Positions 1 to 13,647 of a stretch of DNA of 64,000 nucleotides are shown piece after piece. The first letter of the stretch is position 1. Every line of letters starts with the position of its first letter. Both the position numbers and the translations under genes were made by a program. This DNA comes from Wuchereria bancrofti. Lineage: Eukaryota; Nematoda; Chromadorea; Rhabditida; Onchocercidae. The DNA is taken from positions 442,518-506,517 of the forward strand of contig SSBO01000013.1 in the NCBI GenBank assembly GCA_005281725.1, read 5' to 3'. The notes beneath the pieces were generated by a model. The model was given only the letters and a program-made list of their open reading frames with translations, ran no database searches and had not been told where the DNA came from.

Positions 1-615
<615 letters not shown>

Positions 616-996
616 ATCATTATTTCACTTGGTATTCCTTGAAATTTTTCAATTGTTACATTTATAATGATAAGATAACTTGATGATAAATTATAAAATG
701 TTTACAATCTATATTATACAATTTCAGCTTATTCAATGCAATGTAATAATTAGTTCAGTTAATCAAATTAATTAGTAAAAAGAAATATAAAACAAACAAA
801 AGTAGTTTCCATATTCCAACACCACCACGAATTACAATATTTAATCCATAAATCACGGAAGAAATCAATAATGAATATAGATGCAATAGTTATTATAAGA
901 TCCATTGTGACTAATTTTGCAATCTCCTAAATATAACAAATAGATTAAGAATGTCAGTAATTATCAGTAATAGAAATGACAACAGTGACTAATTAC

Positions 997-1112
997 CTGT
1001 CCAATCATTGTTTCCCAACAAAAATTAGTTCCTATTTCTGCTTCATCAACGATTATACTTGCTTGTTTTCGAGCTTGATAAAGTGTCTCATTATTAAACA
1101 CATCATTTGATA
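997..1112 (-). CDS. Possible internal exon of an unrecognised minus-strand gene
   Basis: Read on the minus strand, an acceptor (TTTTGCAG) and a donor (GTAATT) flank a 116-nt stretch with one open frame. That frame has 2 leading nucleotides and then 38 codons, beginning SNDVFNNETLYQARKQAS. Base composition is more codon-like than the flanks. Neighbouring exons were not found: the microsatellite lies downstream and the LTR-like element upstream. I do not recognise the product, and a chance open stretch remains possible. Confidence 0.35.
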
Positions 1113-1548
1113 CTGCAAAAAAAAATCTCTTTACATTTACCTTATACCTTTTTTAGTATAAGAATTAACAAGGCTTCTTTAGAAATTCAAAACTTTAAGA
1201 AAGAAACTGACAACATTGAAGTATGTTCAAAAATTAAGTAAAAAATTGCGCTTGAAACAAAAAAAAATTATAACAATGCATATGAGAAGATTTAAAATGA
1301 AGATTAATTTGATCAAAACTTAAAGATTAGTAAAAAGCAATTAAATATTAAAATTTTTTTATGGATGTTACAACGGATCGACGAATTGGGGGACAGTGGT
1401 CTTAGGACAGCTACAGGACGACGCGTGCACAGGATTTTAACTGATAAACGGATAACCCTTTGTTACAAACGATGTAGCTGGAAAGCGAGGAGAAGCAGTG
1501 AATGAGAATCTCTTTGTTCATAAATTAACCTCTCTTTACACACATTAT

Positions 1549-1939
1549 ATTGCATAAGATACATGAGAATTAAATGCATGTAGTAGACTATTGTAACAAG
1601 AGATATCTATGCTTAAACAAATCTCCTTTCTTCCCAAATTCACATTTTATGATCTTTGGTCTCAATTAACTCCAACACCATCTCTTAATTGCAATTAATC
1701 ATTTTTTACAATTGTGTATTTATAGTGTGGTTGGAGTTTCAGCTNATTGTATAAAATACATGACAATTAAATGCATGTAATAGGCTATTGTAACAAGATA
1801 TCTATGCTTAAACAAATCTCCTTTCTTCTCAATTTCACATTTTTTGATCTTCAGTCTCAATTAACTCCAACACCAGCTCTTAATTGCAGTTAATCATTTT
1901 TTACAATTGTACATTTATAGTGTGGTTGCGGTTTCAGCT
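1549..1939. repeat. Direct tandem duplication of ~195 bp, copies separated by an N
   Basis: Copy 1 (1549-1744) and copy 2 (1746-1939) match closely along their whole length. Both begin ATTG[C/T]ATAA and end TTTCAGCT. Differences are scattered substitutions and small indels. The ambiguous base at 1745 falls exactly between the copies, so the copy number may be an assembly estimate. If the element is an LTR, the duplication lies upstream of its AATAAA, where LTR enhancers usually sit. Confidence 0.85.
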
Positions 1940-2032
1940 CTCTGGTAATGTTTAGCGTTTTATAACTGTGTAGCATCCGTGCGATATGTATAATGCGCTA
2001 TTATAATGTTGATTTGTTTTATGCTAAATAAA

Positions 2033-2054
2033 GGTTTAATTACCCAAGTTTGAG
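2033..2054 (+). other. Perfect copy of the nematode SL1 spliced-leader sequence
   Basis: Positions 2033-2054 equal the conserved 22-nt SL1 exon, starting GGTTTAATTACCC and ending GTTTGAG. It is followed by GTGCGG and preceded directly by AATAAA. The downstream 100 nt show no AATTTTTGG-like Sm site and no 5S rRNA gene, which argues against a working SL RNA gene. It sits inside the LTR-like element, so it may be LTR-borne or a retroposed spliced leader. Confidence 0.85.
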
Positions 2055-2348
2055 GTGCGGAAAACAATCAGTTCGGCCAGTTCTACTGAGAGTACAACGA
2101 GAACGACGAGAATAGACGTAAGAATAAATTAAAGTAGGAAACAATTAAATAAACAGATATTCGTCCCTTAAAGAAAAAGGAGGAAATATCATAACAACCT
2201 TATTTTTCCCTACAGTGGATTCAGTATTTGTTGTCTAATTTTATTTGCGAATGAATTGACTGGAATTAATGCTGGTCCAGTACGCAGCAAAATGCTATAT
2301 AATAAACAAAACATACTACAAGCAGCAAGAGCAAGAAGAATAGCAAAG

Positions 2349-2395
2349 TTGTCAACAACAGCAACAACAACAACAACAGCAACAATAACAACGCA
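2349..2395. repeat. CAA/CAG trinucleotide-rich tract
   Basis: An imperfect CAA repeat with CAG and TAA interruptions. It produces long Val- and Leu-rich open frames on the minus strand that I regard as artefacts of the repeat. Confidence 0.7.
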
Positions 2396-2610
2396 ATCTG
2401 AAGTAAACAAATTTTAAAATAAGAATGGCATCTGTCCAGTCTCTTAAATTGTTGTCGAAATGGTAACGTTGTTATTAGATCCATCACAATTATTACAAAT
2501 AAGACACAATGGATATATCATTAGGTTTGATTTTGCAAGATTTCAGCAGAGTTACTTATCAGTTCAGTAGAATATTTCAAGATAATGTGGTAACGAACTA
2601 TGTTTAGCTG

Positions 2611-3420
2611 ATGGAAGTATTGACCTCTCTGAAGCAGCGACATTCGAACTGTGCACCGCAACAAAAAATCATTCAGGAAGTAAGTCGAGATTTAAAGTTA
2701 TGACTTTTTCAAGCTTTTCAACAATCGAACTTATAAAACTTGAAAATATTTGAGAGATAATTGACAGATAGGACAACTTTTTGACATAAATTTTCAGTTT
2801 AAAAAAAATATCGGAAATATTTTTTGAAATATCAGAACACTACGCTAAAATTCTGTTACATCAAAGAAAGAGCAATAAAATGCACATAAATCTTCCATTT
2901 CACAGCTCGAGAAGGGCATAATCGCACATAATACATTAGAGGACCATTATTTTTTTCTCGATGAAGGCTTGCGTGAAAAATTGATCGATTTAATAGCTAT
3001 CGCATCCTTTGTAAGTCGAATCAAAATTTTTGGCAGTGGTTATTGATTTCAAAAAATAATTTAAAGGAAAAGGTTTTTGTAAAGGTTCAATTTTCAAAAG
3101 TTGAAGAAATAAGAAATCTCTGAATTTTTTTGCTATGATATCGATAACAATTTTTCAAATTTTTCTGGGAGAAATGATTGTATTGATTATAATCATTAGA
3201 AAACACCAGTAATGCGTGAGTAACCGATATAGCAAAGAAAGGAATCAAAAGTTCTAAAGAGATAATTGACAACTATGATTTGCTTAAGTAACTAAAGGCC
3301 ATGAAGTAAGTATAACTTCTTTATATGAAATTTCAGGTTACTGGTAGCTCATTCGTGGTGGAAAACGAGAAGAAATTTGATCTTGCAAAATTCATTTTGG
3401 AGAATTTCATGGAAAACTGA
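2611..3420 (+). CDS. Small 3-exon gene, 85-aa protein of unknown function
   Basis: Exons are 2611-2679, 2906-3010 and 3337-3420 (TGA). All junctions are phase 0, with donors GTAAGT, GTAAGT and acceptors CACAG, TTTCAG. The protein starts MEVLTSLKQRHSN, has an acidic middle segment (HNTLEDHYFFLDEGLR) and ends ILENFMEN. It is probably soluble and helical, with no signal peptide or membrane segment. The ATG lies 3 nt after ATGTTTAG, which could accept a trans-spliced leader. An upstream coding exon (ATG at 2425, donor at 2463) was considered but gave no consistent join. AATAAA follows at 3478-3483. I do not recognise the family. Confidence 0.55.
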
Positions 3421-3477
3421 AGTGGCGCATTGTGAGAAAAATATACTGAATATTCCAGCTTTACTGTTATAAATTTA

Positions 3478-3483
3478 AATAAA
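3478..3483 (+). terminator. Poly(A) signal AATAAA of the small gene
   Basis: A canonical AATAAA lies 58 nt after the TGA at 3420. Confidence 0.5.
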
Positions 3484-6142
3484 ATGTCGGACTATTTTCA
3501 CAATTTGCGCAATTCTCAAAAGCTTAACTATATGCTTTAACAATTGATAACCTAATAATGGAGTTATATTGTAATATTCTAAGTCAAACAAAAGTTACAA
3601 AAGTCTGAATTGCCTTAAACACATCAGTGCGAAAAATGGTGCATAGTCGGTGCAGATAGGATAGCTTTCCGATTTTGACATGTTGAAGTGAAAAAGTATT
3701 TTTGATGTCATTCCTTCTTCAAAGAGTGATATGATAATTAATAAGAAAATAGAAATTGAAGCTAATGAAGTAATTATTAGTGAAATTGACTCAGTAACAG
3801 TTTAGAATTGTCTAATTCCTACATCATCCGATATGCTTGCATGGTTCATTATAGCATTCACATTTCTTTCTGTCATTCATATTTTTCCAATGAATTAAAA
3901 GGAATTCCTAAGGCACAGCGGCATACACTGATGATAATTTCACGAACTGACCTGGTCGTATTAGTGATAACAAGCAATGTTGTATAAAATCTTCAGTTAT
4001 GAAGCTCATTTCTGCAAAAATTTTTTTCCTATTTATTTACAATAAAGTCATATCAATGATTTGAAAAAGCTATCACACAGTGAGTTTTTCCTCAAAATTA
4101 CCACAAAAGATTATCTTTTGAAATGCTTTTTTATATTTATTAAAATAAGCGGAGAAAAAGATAACAGAATTTGAATGCATTTGTGAATCATACAATCATA
4201 ATTGAGTTAGCTGCGTGAAATAAGGATTATGAAATGAGCTCAGATTGCAATTCAATTAAAAGAAGAAAAGAAATCGGATGAGAAATTTTTTGAAGCAACA
4301 AAATTCCCTCTAAATTTCGTCGCAATTAATAAAGCTATGACATGTTTGTTTGTATGAACCAAATTCAATTTCGAATTCAAATTGTATCACGGGACAATTT
4401 CAATAACAACAATACTAGACAAAAATAAACCAAAATAGATTCTTTTGATTCTTCCACATTAATTCTCATTTAAAAAAAAAACTACAAATCAGGTTTGTAG
4501 TTCAAAATCCCGGAAATATCTTTTTAGTCTTATAAAATGCTAATTCTTTAGCAGATTTACTTGCTTTAATGCCTTGTTAGATCACAACAAATGACAGCAA
4601 TGAATAGGAATGACCGATGGATGGGTCACCATCAAAAGTGTTACAATATTTTAGGAAATATTTCATCACATTTTCGCTTATTTCACTTATATTTTACTCG
4701 TTATTACACAACTAGCACATAGCATTTAATATGTTTGCCTTGGTCTCTTTTTAAATTTGTCGGACGACTCGTATCAAAACAATCTGATAGTGCTATGTAA
4801 TTCACATTTGCCTCTTAAATTATGCATTTGATAACTTGGAAATTTAAAATTTTTTTTGCATAAATTTCAATCATTACTTTTACTCACATAATATTTGAGC
4901 TCCTGAAGAATGCACAAATTATTCATCTACTTAATCAGTACTTTGACATTAATTTATCATTTATTTAACACCTAAAGAAATCAGATGAGTTACTTACGTT
5001 CATTTCACATATTGTGTTACACTCATGTATTTCTAAATTTAGATTCCACTTCTTTTTTCAAATTTTATGGTTGCTTCATCCTTGATTTATGTCATTATCA
5101 ATAAATTCAAATCGAAGAATCACTTTAAGTATATCATATGCATTTCCAATTTTTGCTTTAAAAAAGATAAAACAAAGAAAGTGAACATTCCATTCTTTGT
5201 CAAAAAATAAAAGTAAAATTTAAAAAAAGCAAAGAAGGCAACTCACCAAACAAAATAAATAAAAAACGCAAAACTTAAAAATGATAGCTTATTGGCGGAA
5301 AGTGGTAAAATGAGCGAGTGAAAGTACTTCAGTGAGAGAGTGATTCAGTGAATAAGCACATTGATGAATATGAAATAGATAAATATTAAATTTAATAAAA
5401 AGTTTAAAATCCAACATATTTTAACATTTATATTGCAATGAATACAAACTTATTTTAGTCTATTATCAAATTAATCTTTTAATAATATTAAAAATTTTTA
5501 AAGCAGTAAAATTATCCATTAATGTATTGGAGGAATTTATAAATAATCTAATCTTTCAATTTGTAACTTCTAAAGGAAAATAAGAACCCTAAGAAAATTG
5601 CATTAAATAAAAATTAATTTGAAATTCGAAGTGTGTTTGAAGCAGCATTTCGAAGTAGTCACTAAGGTGACAACAGGGTAAATTAAAGAAATTTATTGCC
5701 ATTAAAAAAATCGCAGCAAGAGAGAAAAGAAAGTGCTGACTTAGTGCGGCATTGTGTAACTTTTTCCATTTTCAACATTTTTATCAATAAATTATCAATA
5801 GTGGGTAAACTATCGGTGATGATGTTCCATGTTGTATTTTTTGTTAACAAACTAATCTATTCTCCCGCTTTTCTAATTTTTGAATATCTTAATAAATGAA
5901 TTTTTGGATTTGTTCAAAATGTAAAAACATTGGTAAATTTTTGCTATGAATGTTTTCACCAAATTCAAATTTGTCTTATTCTGTTGTTATTGAAAATCAA
6001 AAACCATTTTGTTTGAATATTTTTCAATTTTAGTAACACAACAATGGATTATTGAAAAATTTTAGTAATGATAGTTGTCAAATAATTCGACAAGGAATAC
6101 TGTGCTGCTCTGAAAACTTCCAAACATATTTTCAATCGCTCA
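3484..6142. other. Intergenic AT-rich sequence
   Basis: No exon pair with plausible splice sites and frame was seen on either strand. The only open frames are short and of low complexity, such as 5696-5899. It presumably holds the promoter and 5' UTR of the ENPP gene. Confidence 0.5.
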
Positions 6143-9100
6143 ATGGCTACGGTTACACCTAAGGTAAAAAAGCAAAATTTATTTTCATCGCTGCAAAAAA
6201 ATTTGAAAAATTGAATATGCAATATTTTTTAATTTGTAAGATAACATTTTCAATTTTTTCGTTTTCATATTTTATGAAACTGTATTAAATTGAAATTTTG
6301 TTAATTATGCAAATAAATTACCTTTAATAAATTTTGGATCTTGATTTTTGAGATTGCTAATTTAATGAATGCAACATGCAAAATTTTACATAAACTATTA
6401 TAACTTTTAAAACAGAGATTTCTAAATTGATTTACCTGTTGAACAAAAAAGCATTTCATTGATTCTTAATTTCTTTACCCATGAATTAGCAATATTTGAA
6501 GTATTTCTTTTATAATAACTAGTGAATTAAATAATATTTCCTCCTCTAATTAATTTATTTTCTATTAACTTTGCTCAGCTCATCATCCATTTCAGTTACA
6601 AACAAAATTTCTTTCCCTAAATTTTAATAATGAATCAGGAATTTACATGAGAAGAATTAATTGTCAAAGGAAATTAATTATTAAAAGTAAAAAAAGAAGC
6701 ATTTAATTTTTATCAAAGACAATTTGTGAACTTTCAGGAGACATACATAAGAAATGATAATTGTAATTTAAAAGAATATATTTCGGCGAATACAACAGAA
6801 CGGTATACTGTTAAATTGCCGAAAGTGACACTCTTCTCTGCCGGATATATACTATCACTTTTCATTGCTGTTATCATCATATTCGGTTGTTTACGCACAA
6901 TCTCGACTAAACTTTCAGACGATGATGCAATTACGCAAAGTTCTAATAATCACAGTTTAGATATATGCGAAAAGAAGTGAGCAAATTTTTAGCAGCACAT
7001 TCTTAACGGACTAATATTTTAGAATGCTAATGCTTTCCTGATATTTGCCTCTTCTTTACCATTTGTTAGTTTTACAAATAGCTAATAATTAACAAATATT
7101 GAGAAAATCTTTTGATGGAATAATTTCGGTTATTGTAATATATGAATATTATTAAAATATTTAGTCATTTTTTTATAGATTTAATAGAACACCACTACTT
7201 ATCCTTAGTTTCGATGGTTTCCGAAATAGTTATTTGGAGCACAATATTACACCATCAATCCAACGTTTGATAAACTATGGCACCCACAGTAAATATATGT
7301 TACCAACATTTCCTTCTAAGACATTTCCCAACCATTATACCATTGCAACCGGACTTTACCCGGCTTGGCATGGAATCGTCGATAATCGTTTCTATGATAG
7401 AAAATTGAAAGTAATATTTTTATTTCATATTTAAATAAGTATTTTACATTCGAATAAAAAAAGTTCACTAACAAGTTTATTAATTAACACTGATGTAGTT
7501 GTATTTATGTACGAACAACATGTAACGTATTGTTTTTTTTGAAGATCGATCTCTCGTCTCTACTAATATATAATAGCTATAATTGATTAACTTCATAAGA
7601 TCATATTAAACAAAACTTTGCTAATTTTAATACTTTCATTATTAGTTGCAAATATGTTTGTTTTGAATTATGCTATACATTTCAGGCTTTCTTCAAGAAA
7701 AGTTCCAACAAACCTGGTTGGTACCTTGGAGAACCGGTAAATGCCTCTTTTTTAGATTTATTTTTAATCTACAAAATTTATCAACAATTTATCAACAAAA
7801 AATTTATCTATTTTTTTTCTTTTTTTGCAATTTGCTTTTTACAGGATTTAATTTTTGGTGATGCACTAACTCGCGTTGATAAAGCATTATGAATTCATTT
7901 CTTCCCGTAAATTCATTTCTTCCCATCTATTAAAATTATCGCATTAATTTAAATAAAACTGAGTTCAGATATGGAAAACAGCACAAAAAGCTGGCCTAAA
8001 ATCAGCAGTATTTTTTTGGCCTGGAAGTGAGGAATTAGGTAAGAAATAAGTTTTGAACCATAAATATGAATACAGAAATATGAAAGATGAAACTTTGTAA
8101 CTTACTTTAAAACTATTACAATTTATTCAAGAATAGACTACAGAAGTTACTGGTAAATTATAAAGCTAAACATTTTTGAAATTACAAAACTCTGGATATT
8201 TAGTTTCTTGCAATAAATTAGAAAATTTAATAGTATTCAAAAAAAAGTGCTTGTAACAAATATACACATATTATACCTTTTCATCTGAACCAATTTATGC
8301 TAACTCTTCCCTTACTTTTACTGGTGTCATTCATTTTTTCAAAATTTGCAAAAAAAAGATATTTTAGAAAAATTGCCCAATTACTGGATGAAATACAACA
8401 GCTCTACTCCATTCAGATACCGCATTGATACAGTAAGTTAATTAATTGCTGATAGATAAGCAGCGATTGTCTTCTCTATTCCTTTTCCTTTATCACTTCG
8501 TTTATCAAATTCTTTTAATTTAACAATTAATTAAACTTTTACAATAATTCCTCTTCACTGCTGTCATTACTACTAGATATGTGACTTATTTTTTGTAACT
8601 AATTTAATGGACAGAAAATTTACTTGTTATATATTTAATATAATTTCTTTAAAAACATTCATTGTTTGCAACCATATAAATTATTATGTCAATAATTTTC
8701 TGGTAAATTGTTTGGTAAGTTAAACATAGAAAATTCTTTGTGTTTCAGGTAATTAAATGGCTAAAGTTACCGGATGATGAACGGCCATCACTTATTCAAG
8801 CATATTTCGAGGAACCGGATCTTTCAGGACATAAACATGGACCGAATTCGCAAGCAGTAACTTTACTGAATTTATTACTCTATTTAAAATAGTGCGTTTT
8901 CAGTCCTAGGAGAATAATAATGAATATAATGAATAAGATTTTTAATTTAACTAGTTTGGACCAAATAAAGTAGACGAATTTGATACAAGTTAAATTATAT
9001 TTAACTAAACCAAATCAGATTTGATAAAATATAAGTTGATTATGTTTTAATATTAAGGTTCACGAAGCACTGATCCTAATGGATGGAGTAATTAATTATT

Positions 9101-12100
9101 TGATAAAACGATTACTTGAGGAAAAGCTCATGGGTTGCATTAATCTCATTTTGCTTTCTGATCATGGTTTGCTTTCCTTCAAAATTTCAAGCTTCTGGTA
9201 ACTTAGAAATATTATTTTTTCACAGAAGGGAGAAATATTGAAAAATAATTCTTTTTTAATCCGTCCCACTGATCTGATATTTGTTACAAGAAATCTCATG
9301 ATAGCACTTATAAATTTTATCAATGTTTTCTTGTTTTTTCCTCTTTTATCGAAAGATCAATATCACCATTTCAGTTTGTAAAACCTTTTTTACAATTATC
9401 ATGATAGATCTGAATTTACTGGATTATTGTAAACATTTTAGTATAAAATTATCTAATGACTATAGTATCATTTAATTTTGATTATCAGGTATGCAACAAA
9501 TGGATAAGACAAAGTTTGTAGTTACTACAAATTATTCAGAACAGAACTTCGATAATAAATTTTTTTCTGGAGCAACAGCTCGAATTCAAATTAACTACAA
9601 AACTAATTCATCCGATGGAAACGGTAATGTAATTTTTTTTTCAGTGAAAAATTTCTCAAACTGCTTTATTTTTATATAAAAAATATTTCTTAAAATAAAA
9701 AATTCTTCTTTCCGATGATTTTTTAGGTATAGATGATATTATCGATGATGTAATTTCAACAATGGAATGTCAGTCTGGAAATAATTACTTAGCATACAGA
9801 AAGGATTTGGTACCAATAAGGTTTCATTATGCCGATTCACCAAGAATAGGCGATGTTATCATTAAGGGACGACCGGGAGTGTGCATTTTTCAGTATGTGC
9901 TTTTGCCGAGAATTATATCATTGTTAAATACTTGAAGATATATTTACATGAATTCCTATTATAGCGCTAATAACACTAACCAATTAAATGTTATCCAATC
10001 AACAACTGGAAATTAAAGTATATCGGTGGGTGGAATTAGAATCTGTCATAAATGAAAATAATACTGCAAAACAGTGTGCCGTTAAGTTCAAAACAAATAA
10101 GCTAATTAAATATCCATGCAGTTCGTTGTTCGTTTTTTAATTAGTTTAGAGTAAGCCGAATTATCTTTGCTAAATATGCGTTCTACATTTATGAATAGAT
10201 GTCAAAATAGTATCATAAAAAAATGCAAAAAATATTTTTAACATTTAGAACGGATGAAAAGAAAGAATCGTATAATCGTCTTGGCGATCATGGCTATGAT
10301 AATCGAATTGTTAGCATGCGGACAATCTTTATTGCTATCGGTCCTGATATTGCACAAAATCGGAAAATCAATAGCTTTCAGAACATTGAGCTTTACAACT
10401 TATTCGCATGTATGTTTTTCACTTTAGAAATTAAAATGAATTTAGACAGAGTAAAAAAGAGCCTATCAGGCTTTTGGAATGTAGTGATTTATAACAATAT
10501 CATATGATAGAAAATGAGAGAGGTCATTTTCACTGTAGAGTGAAATTACTTTAAAACTTTAATTTATATTGTTCAAACATTTTTTTAAATTTCGGCGAAT
10601 AAAGTTTTTCATGATCAATCTTTCATAAAGATTTGTTACGAATTGATGCAGCACCAAATAATGGAACCAACGGTACTCTATTCACTGTGCTTCGCAATCC
10701 TCCAACTTTACCGATAACGGCTGTGGATCAACAAACAGATCAATGCACTGATAAGATAAAAATAAGAAAGTGTGATTCTTCGTGTGATTGCCAGGTAATT
10801 TTTTTTTTTTTTTGTATAATCTATAAAAGCTTTTCAAAAAAAAATCCAATTGATTTAATGTTTTAATAGAAATTATGAGCCTAATATGTAATCACCAATA
10901 TCACTGTTAGAAATTGAACTGAAATTATCGATTTGCACATTTTTTTTCCTTGTGTTTCTGAATGTTATATATCATAAAAACAAGATCACATTTATGAATG
11001 ATATACCGAGAATCAGGACCGGATTTTTGAATATACATGATACAACAAGAATTAGGATCAGGTTTATAAATGGCATATTATTTATTAAAAATTTAGATCA
11101 AGTATATACCCATTTATTCTAGTAATTCAGTTTCCCAACAATTTTCTAACATTTCTGTTACCATTCAGCTAATGAATGAAAATTATTGCAATTGTACGAC
11201 GGCGTTCAACAGTTCTATCAGTGCTAGTTATCAATTTACGGGTGAACTCTGCAGCGTACAACTTTGTGACGCATTCATACATTTCGATAAGAAATTACAG
11301 AAAACAGTTATTATAGAAGGTATCATGAAGAATAGTATTTGGCTGGAAAAGATAAAGTAAGATTTTATCATAGCAGTATATTTTAATTGGTGTAAATGCA
11401 TTCTAACATAAAAGTTAAAATAATCATTTGTTCCAGTGAAAGTTGTGTGACTTGCATTGATATCATGCAAAATAATTCACATGAAATTCCAAAAGACGGA
11501 AAATATTCGATTTCACTATTTGGAAACCTTGGTAACTCGTAAATTTCCATTGTTTATAAAAAAACTTATATCAATTATTATTTGGTATAAAATATCTTAA
11601 AAGAAGTAAAAGTAGACTGAGACTAAAATTGTTAATAATCTAACCGATAAACTAATTAGTGCACAACGAATTACTGATTTATAGTGTTACCAATTTTTAG
11701 ACAGTCTGTAATTGCAATTTCGATCATCGATAGGGCTTGGCAACTTTCACTCGTTTAGTTAAGCTTTAAATAATTTGCTGCATCATGTTTGTTTATTTCA
11801 GATCATTATTATATGATTGATTTAGCTCGAGTGATTGTGCCAAAAATTTTTGTTGATAGTAAGTTATGTAAAAATTGGCCATAATTTAGAGTGGTTTAAT
11901 TATTTGGTTTTAATAGCTTAATATTTTTTAAGCTTAATTGAAAATTTAAATTTTTTTTATTTTAATAGTTTAAAATAATTTAAATAATTAAAAAAAAATG
12001 TGCAACAAATCAGTGCAAAATTGGAAATTAAAAAAGTCTTCAGGAATATGGCGATATGTTTTGAATGAAACAGCTAAATATTTGGCCAAATATGATAAAT

Positions 12101-12923
12101 TACGCTTCTTCTCTGGCGTAGCGTATGATCAAGATGGTGATGGCGTACGTGATAGTGATGATGTCATCAAGTAAATTAATCTTTCTTCTGATATAAATTC
12201 ATCCTTTCGTCTTTTTTGTAGTAAAATTCATATCACATAATTCAAATATACTATTCTTCCATAAATCTCTTTAACATTCCAGAAAAAGTGATCCGTCACA
12301 CTTATTCTTTGTGCCTATGTGGTGTGAAAACAGCACACTGATCGATCATATTTCATGCAAAGATATCATTTTTATTCCTTACATATTACCACTTAAAGGG
12401 AAAAATTTGAATTGTTTGGTAAGATAATTCATGCATATTGAAGAAATTGCAGTTTTTAAATCAGAATATGTTCAATTAAAATAATATCCCATTTTAGAAT
12501 AATTTAATTGCATGAAAAGATCAGAGGATCGATCAATCTGATCTTTTCTGTTTGGTAAGATTTATTTCTGATTTGCACTAAATGATTAAAAGATTTTCAA
12601 AATATATTTGCAAGCATATTGCACCACAAAATAAAAAAATATTACACATTTTAAGAATTTACTTAAAAAAGTTTTCAAAATTTTAATGCATACACTGATT
12701 GCAATGCTTCATTCTTACATTAAGTTTATTATTCTATTACTTATTATGTCATACATTTCTCAGAAAGCTTTTTGTTTTGCAGGAGCCTTCAGAATATCTC
12801 TATGATAATACAGCTCGAATGCGTGATATCGAACTATTAACCGGAATGGAATTTTTCACTGATAGAAATATTTGGTCAGATGTGGAAGCAATCCAACTAC
12901 GAACTTTATTAAGAACACAGTAA
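6143..12923 (+). CDS. Ectonucleotide pyrophosphatase/phosphodiesterase (ENPP family), type II membrane protein
   Basis: Eighteen exons give 754 aa with all phases consistent: 6143-6163, 6738-6976, 7179-7410, 7686-7736, 7969-8038, 8368-8432, 8749-8856, 9058-9166, 9489-9623, 9727-9892, 10249-10409, 10631-10794, 11169-11356, 11437-11531, 11802-11858, 12044-12170, 12283-12418, 12783-12923. A membrane segment at residues ~39-60 follows a short cytosolic tail. The two-zinc catalytic set is complete: D99 (SFDGF), nucleophile T135 (PSKTFPNHYT), D250/H254 (DLSGHKHG), D297/H298 (SDHG) and H413 (GDHGYDN). The C-terminal nuclease-like domain keeps a calcium-loop motif, DQDGDG, at ~649-654. No somatomedin-B domains separate the anchor from the catalytic domain, unlike vertebrate ENPP1-3. 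The family hydrolyses extracellular nucleotides to NMPs. Exon 1 is the least certain. Confidence 0.9.
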
Positions 12924-12938
12924 ATGATTTTTGGTGAT

Positions 12939-12944
12939 AATAAA
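12939..12944 (+). terminator. Poly(A) signal AATAAA of the ENPP gene
   Basis: AATAAA begins 16 nt after the ENPP stop codon, implying a very short 3' UTR. Confidence 0.55.
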
Positions 12945-13647
12945 TAATATGTGACATTCTCTCATCAATGATATTCACTTGCAACTTAGTACAAATGTAA
13001 TTCAATTATTGAAAGTTAATAGTTTAAGAATCCTTTAAAATAATCAGATAATGTTGGATAAAAATTAAAGATTGTCAGCGGTTAGAGAGTGAGTAAGACA
13101 TGGTATAATAAAATTGAAGAATTTCTAGATGAAATAAACTAAATAATTATTATAATTGAGTGACTCATCCTTAATATATCATTACGATCAAAGTAATTTG
13201 AGTTGTTAAATTTAAAAATTCCTTTTAAACTTAAAATAAGTTTACTTTTAAGGAGTTATTAGTATCGTCGTTTTTAGAAATTTTTCTTTTGAAAGCAATA
13301 ACATACTTTACAACAACTCAAATTGCTTGATTCTTCATTGTCATTTGCTTCCAATGTATATTTATCCTCAGGTAACAGCAACATGACATAAGTCAAAAAG
13401 TAAATAATTTGAAGTGTTTGCCATTTAAAATGAGTTTGTTAAACTAAATTCATCGAAAGAAAAAAAGGAAATGAAATGAAAGCTTGGGGAGGACTGTTAT
13501 TAATGCGACTATTCCACTCAAATTGATCAATGTTGACAAAATTTTCCACTCACAGTTAATATCAATAGATAATGTAAAATTATTTGCCTTAATAAATTTA
13601 TTTGATCAACTGCAACAGAAATTTGTTAAATTCGAAATAGCATACAC
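12945..13647. other. Intergenic AT-rich sequence
   Basis: It contains the ENPP 3' flank and a 62-codon open frame from 13484 with no family resemblance. I see no supported gene. Confidence 0.5.

Larger units (their letters stand above)
1366..2214 (+). mobile_element. Solo LTR-like element carrying SL1 (BEL/Pao type suspected)
   Basis: The segment begins TGTTACAACGG and ends CCCTACA, the TG...CA ends expected of an LTR. The flanking 5-mers are ATGGA on the left and GTGGA on the right, a 4-of-5 match to a target-site duplication. Inside are a locally GC-richer start (1366-1500), a ~195-bp direct duplication, an AATAAA signal at 2027-2032 and the SL1 sequence at 2033-2054. No reverse transcriptase or other internal region adjoins it, so a solo LTR is the simplest reading. 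Assignment to BEL/Pao is inferred from the terminal bases only. Confidence 0.45.

Noticed and set aside
2033..2150. A functional SL1 RNA gene
   Set aside because: No Sm-binding-like site or stem-loop follows the 22-mer, and no 5S rRNA gene is nearby, which is where filarial SL1 genes normally lie.
2210..2487. Val- and Leu-rich minus-strand open frames
   Set aside because: They are read-throughs of the CAA/CAG repeat and its flanks.
2425..2607. Extra upstream exons for the small gene (ATG at 2425, exon 2547-2589)
   Set aside because: The frame needs an 18-nt intron before 2608, too short to splice. The alternative 41-nt intron puts the next exons out of frame.
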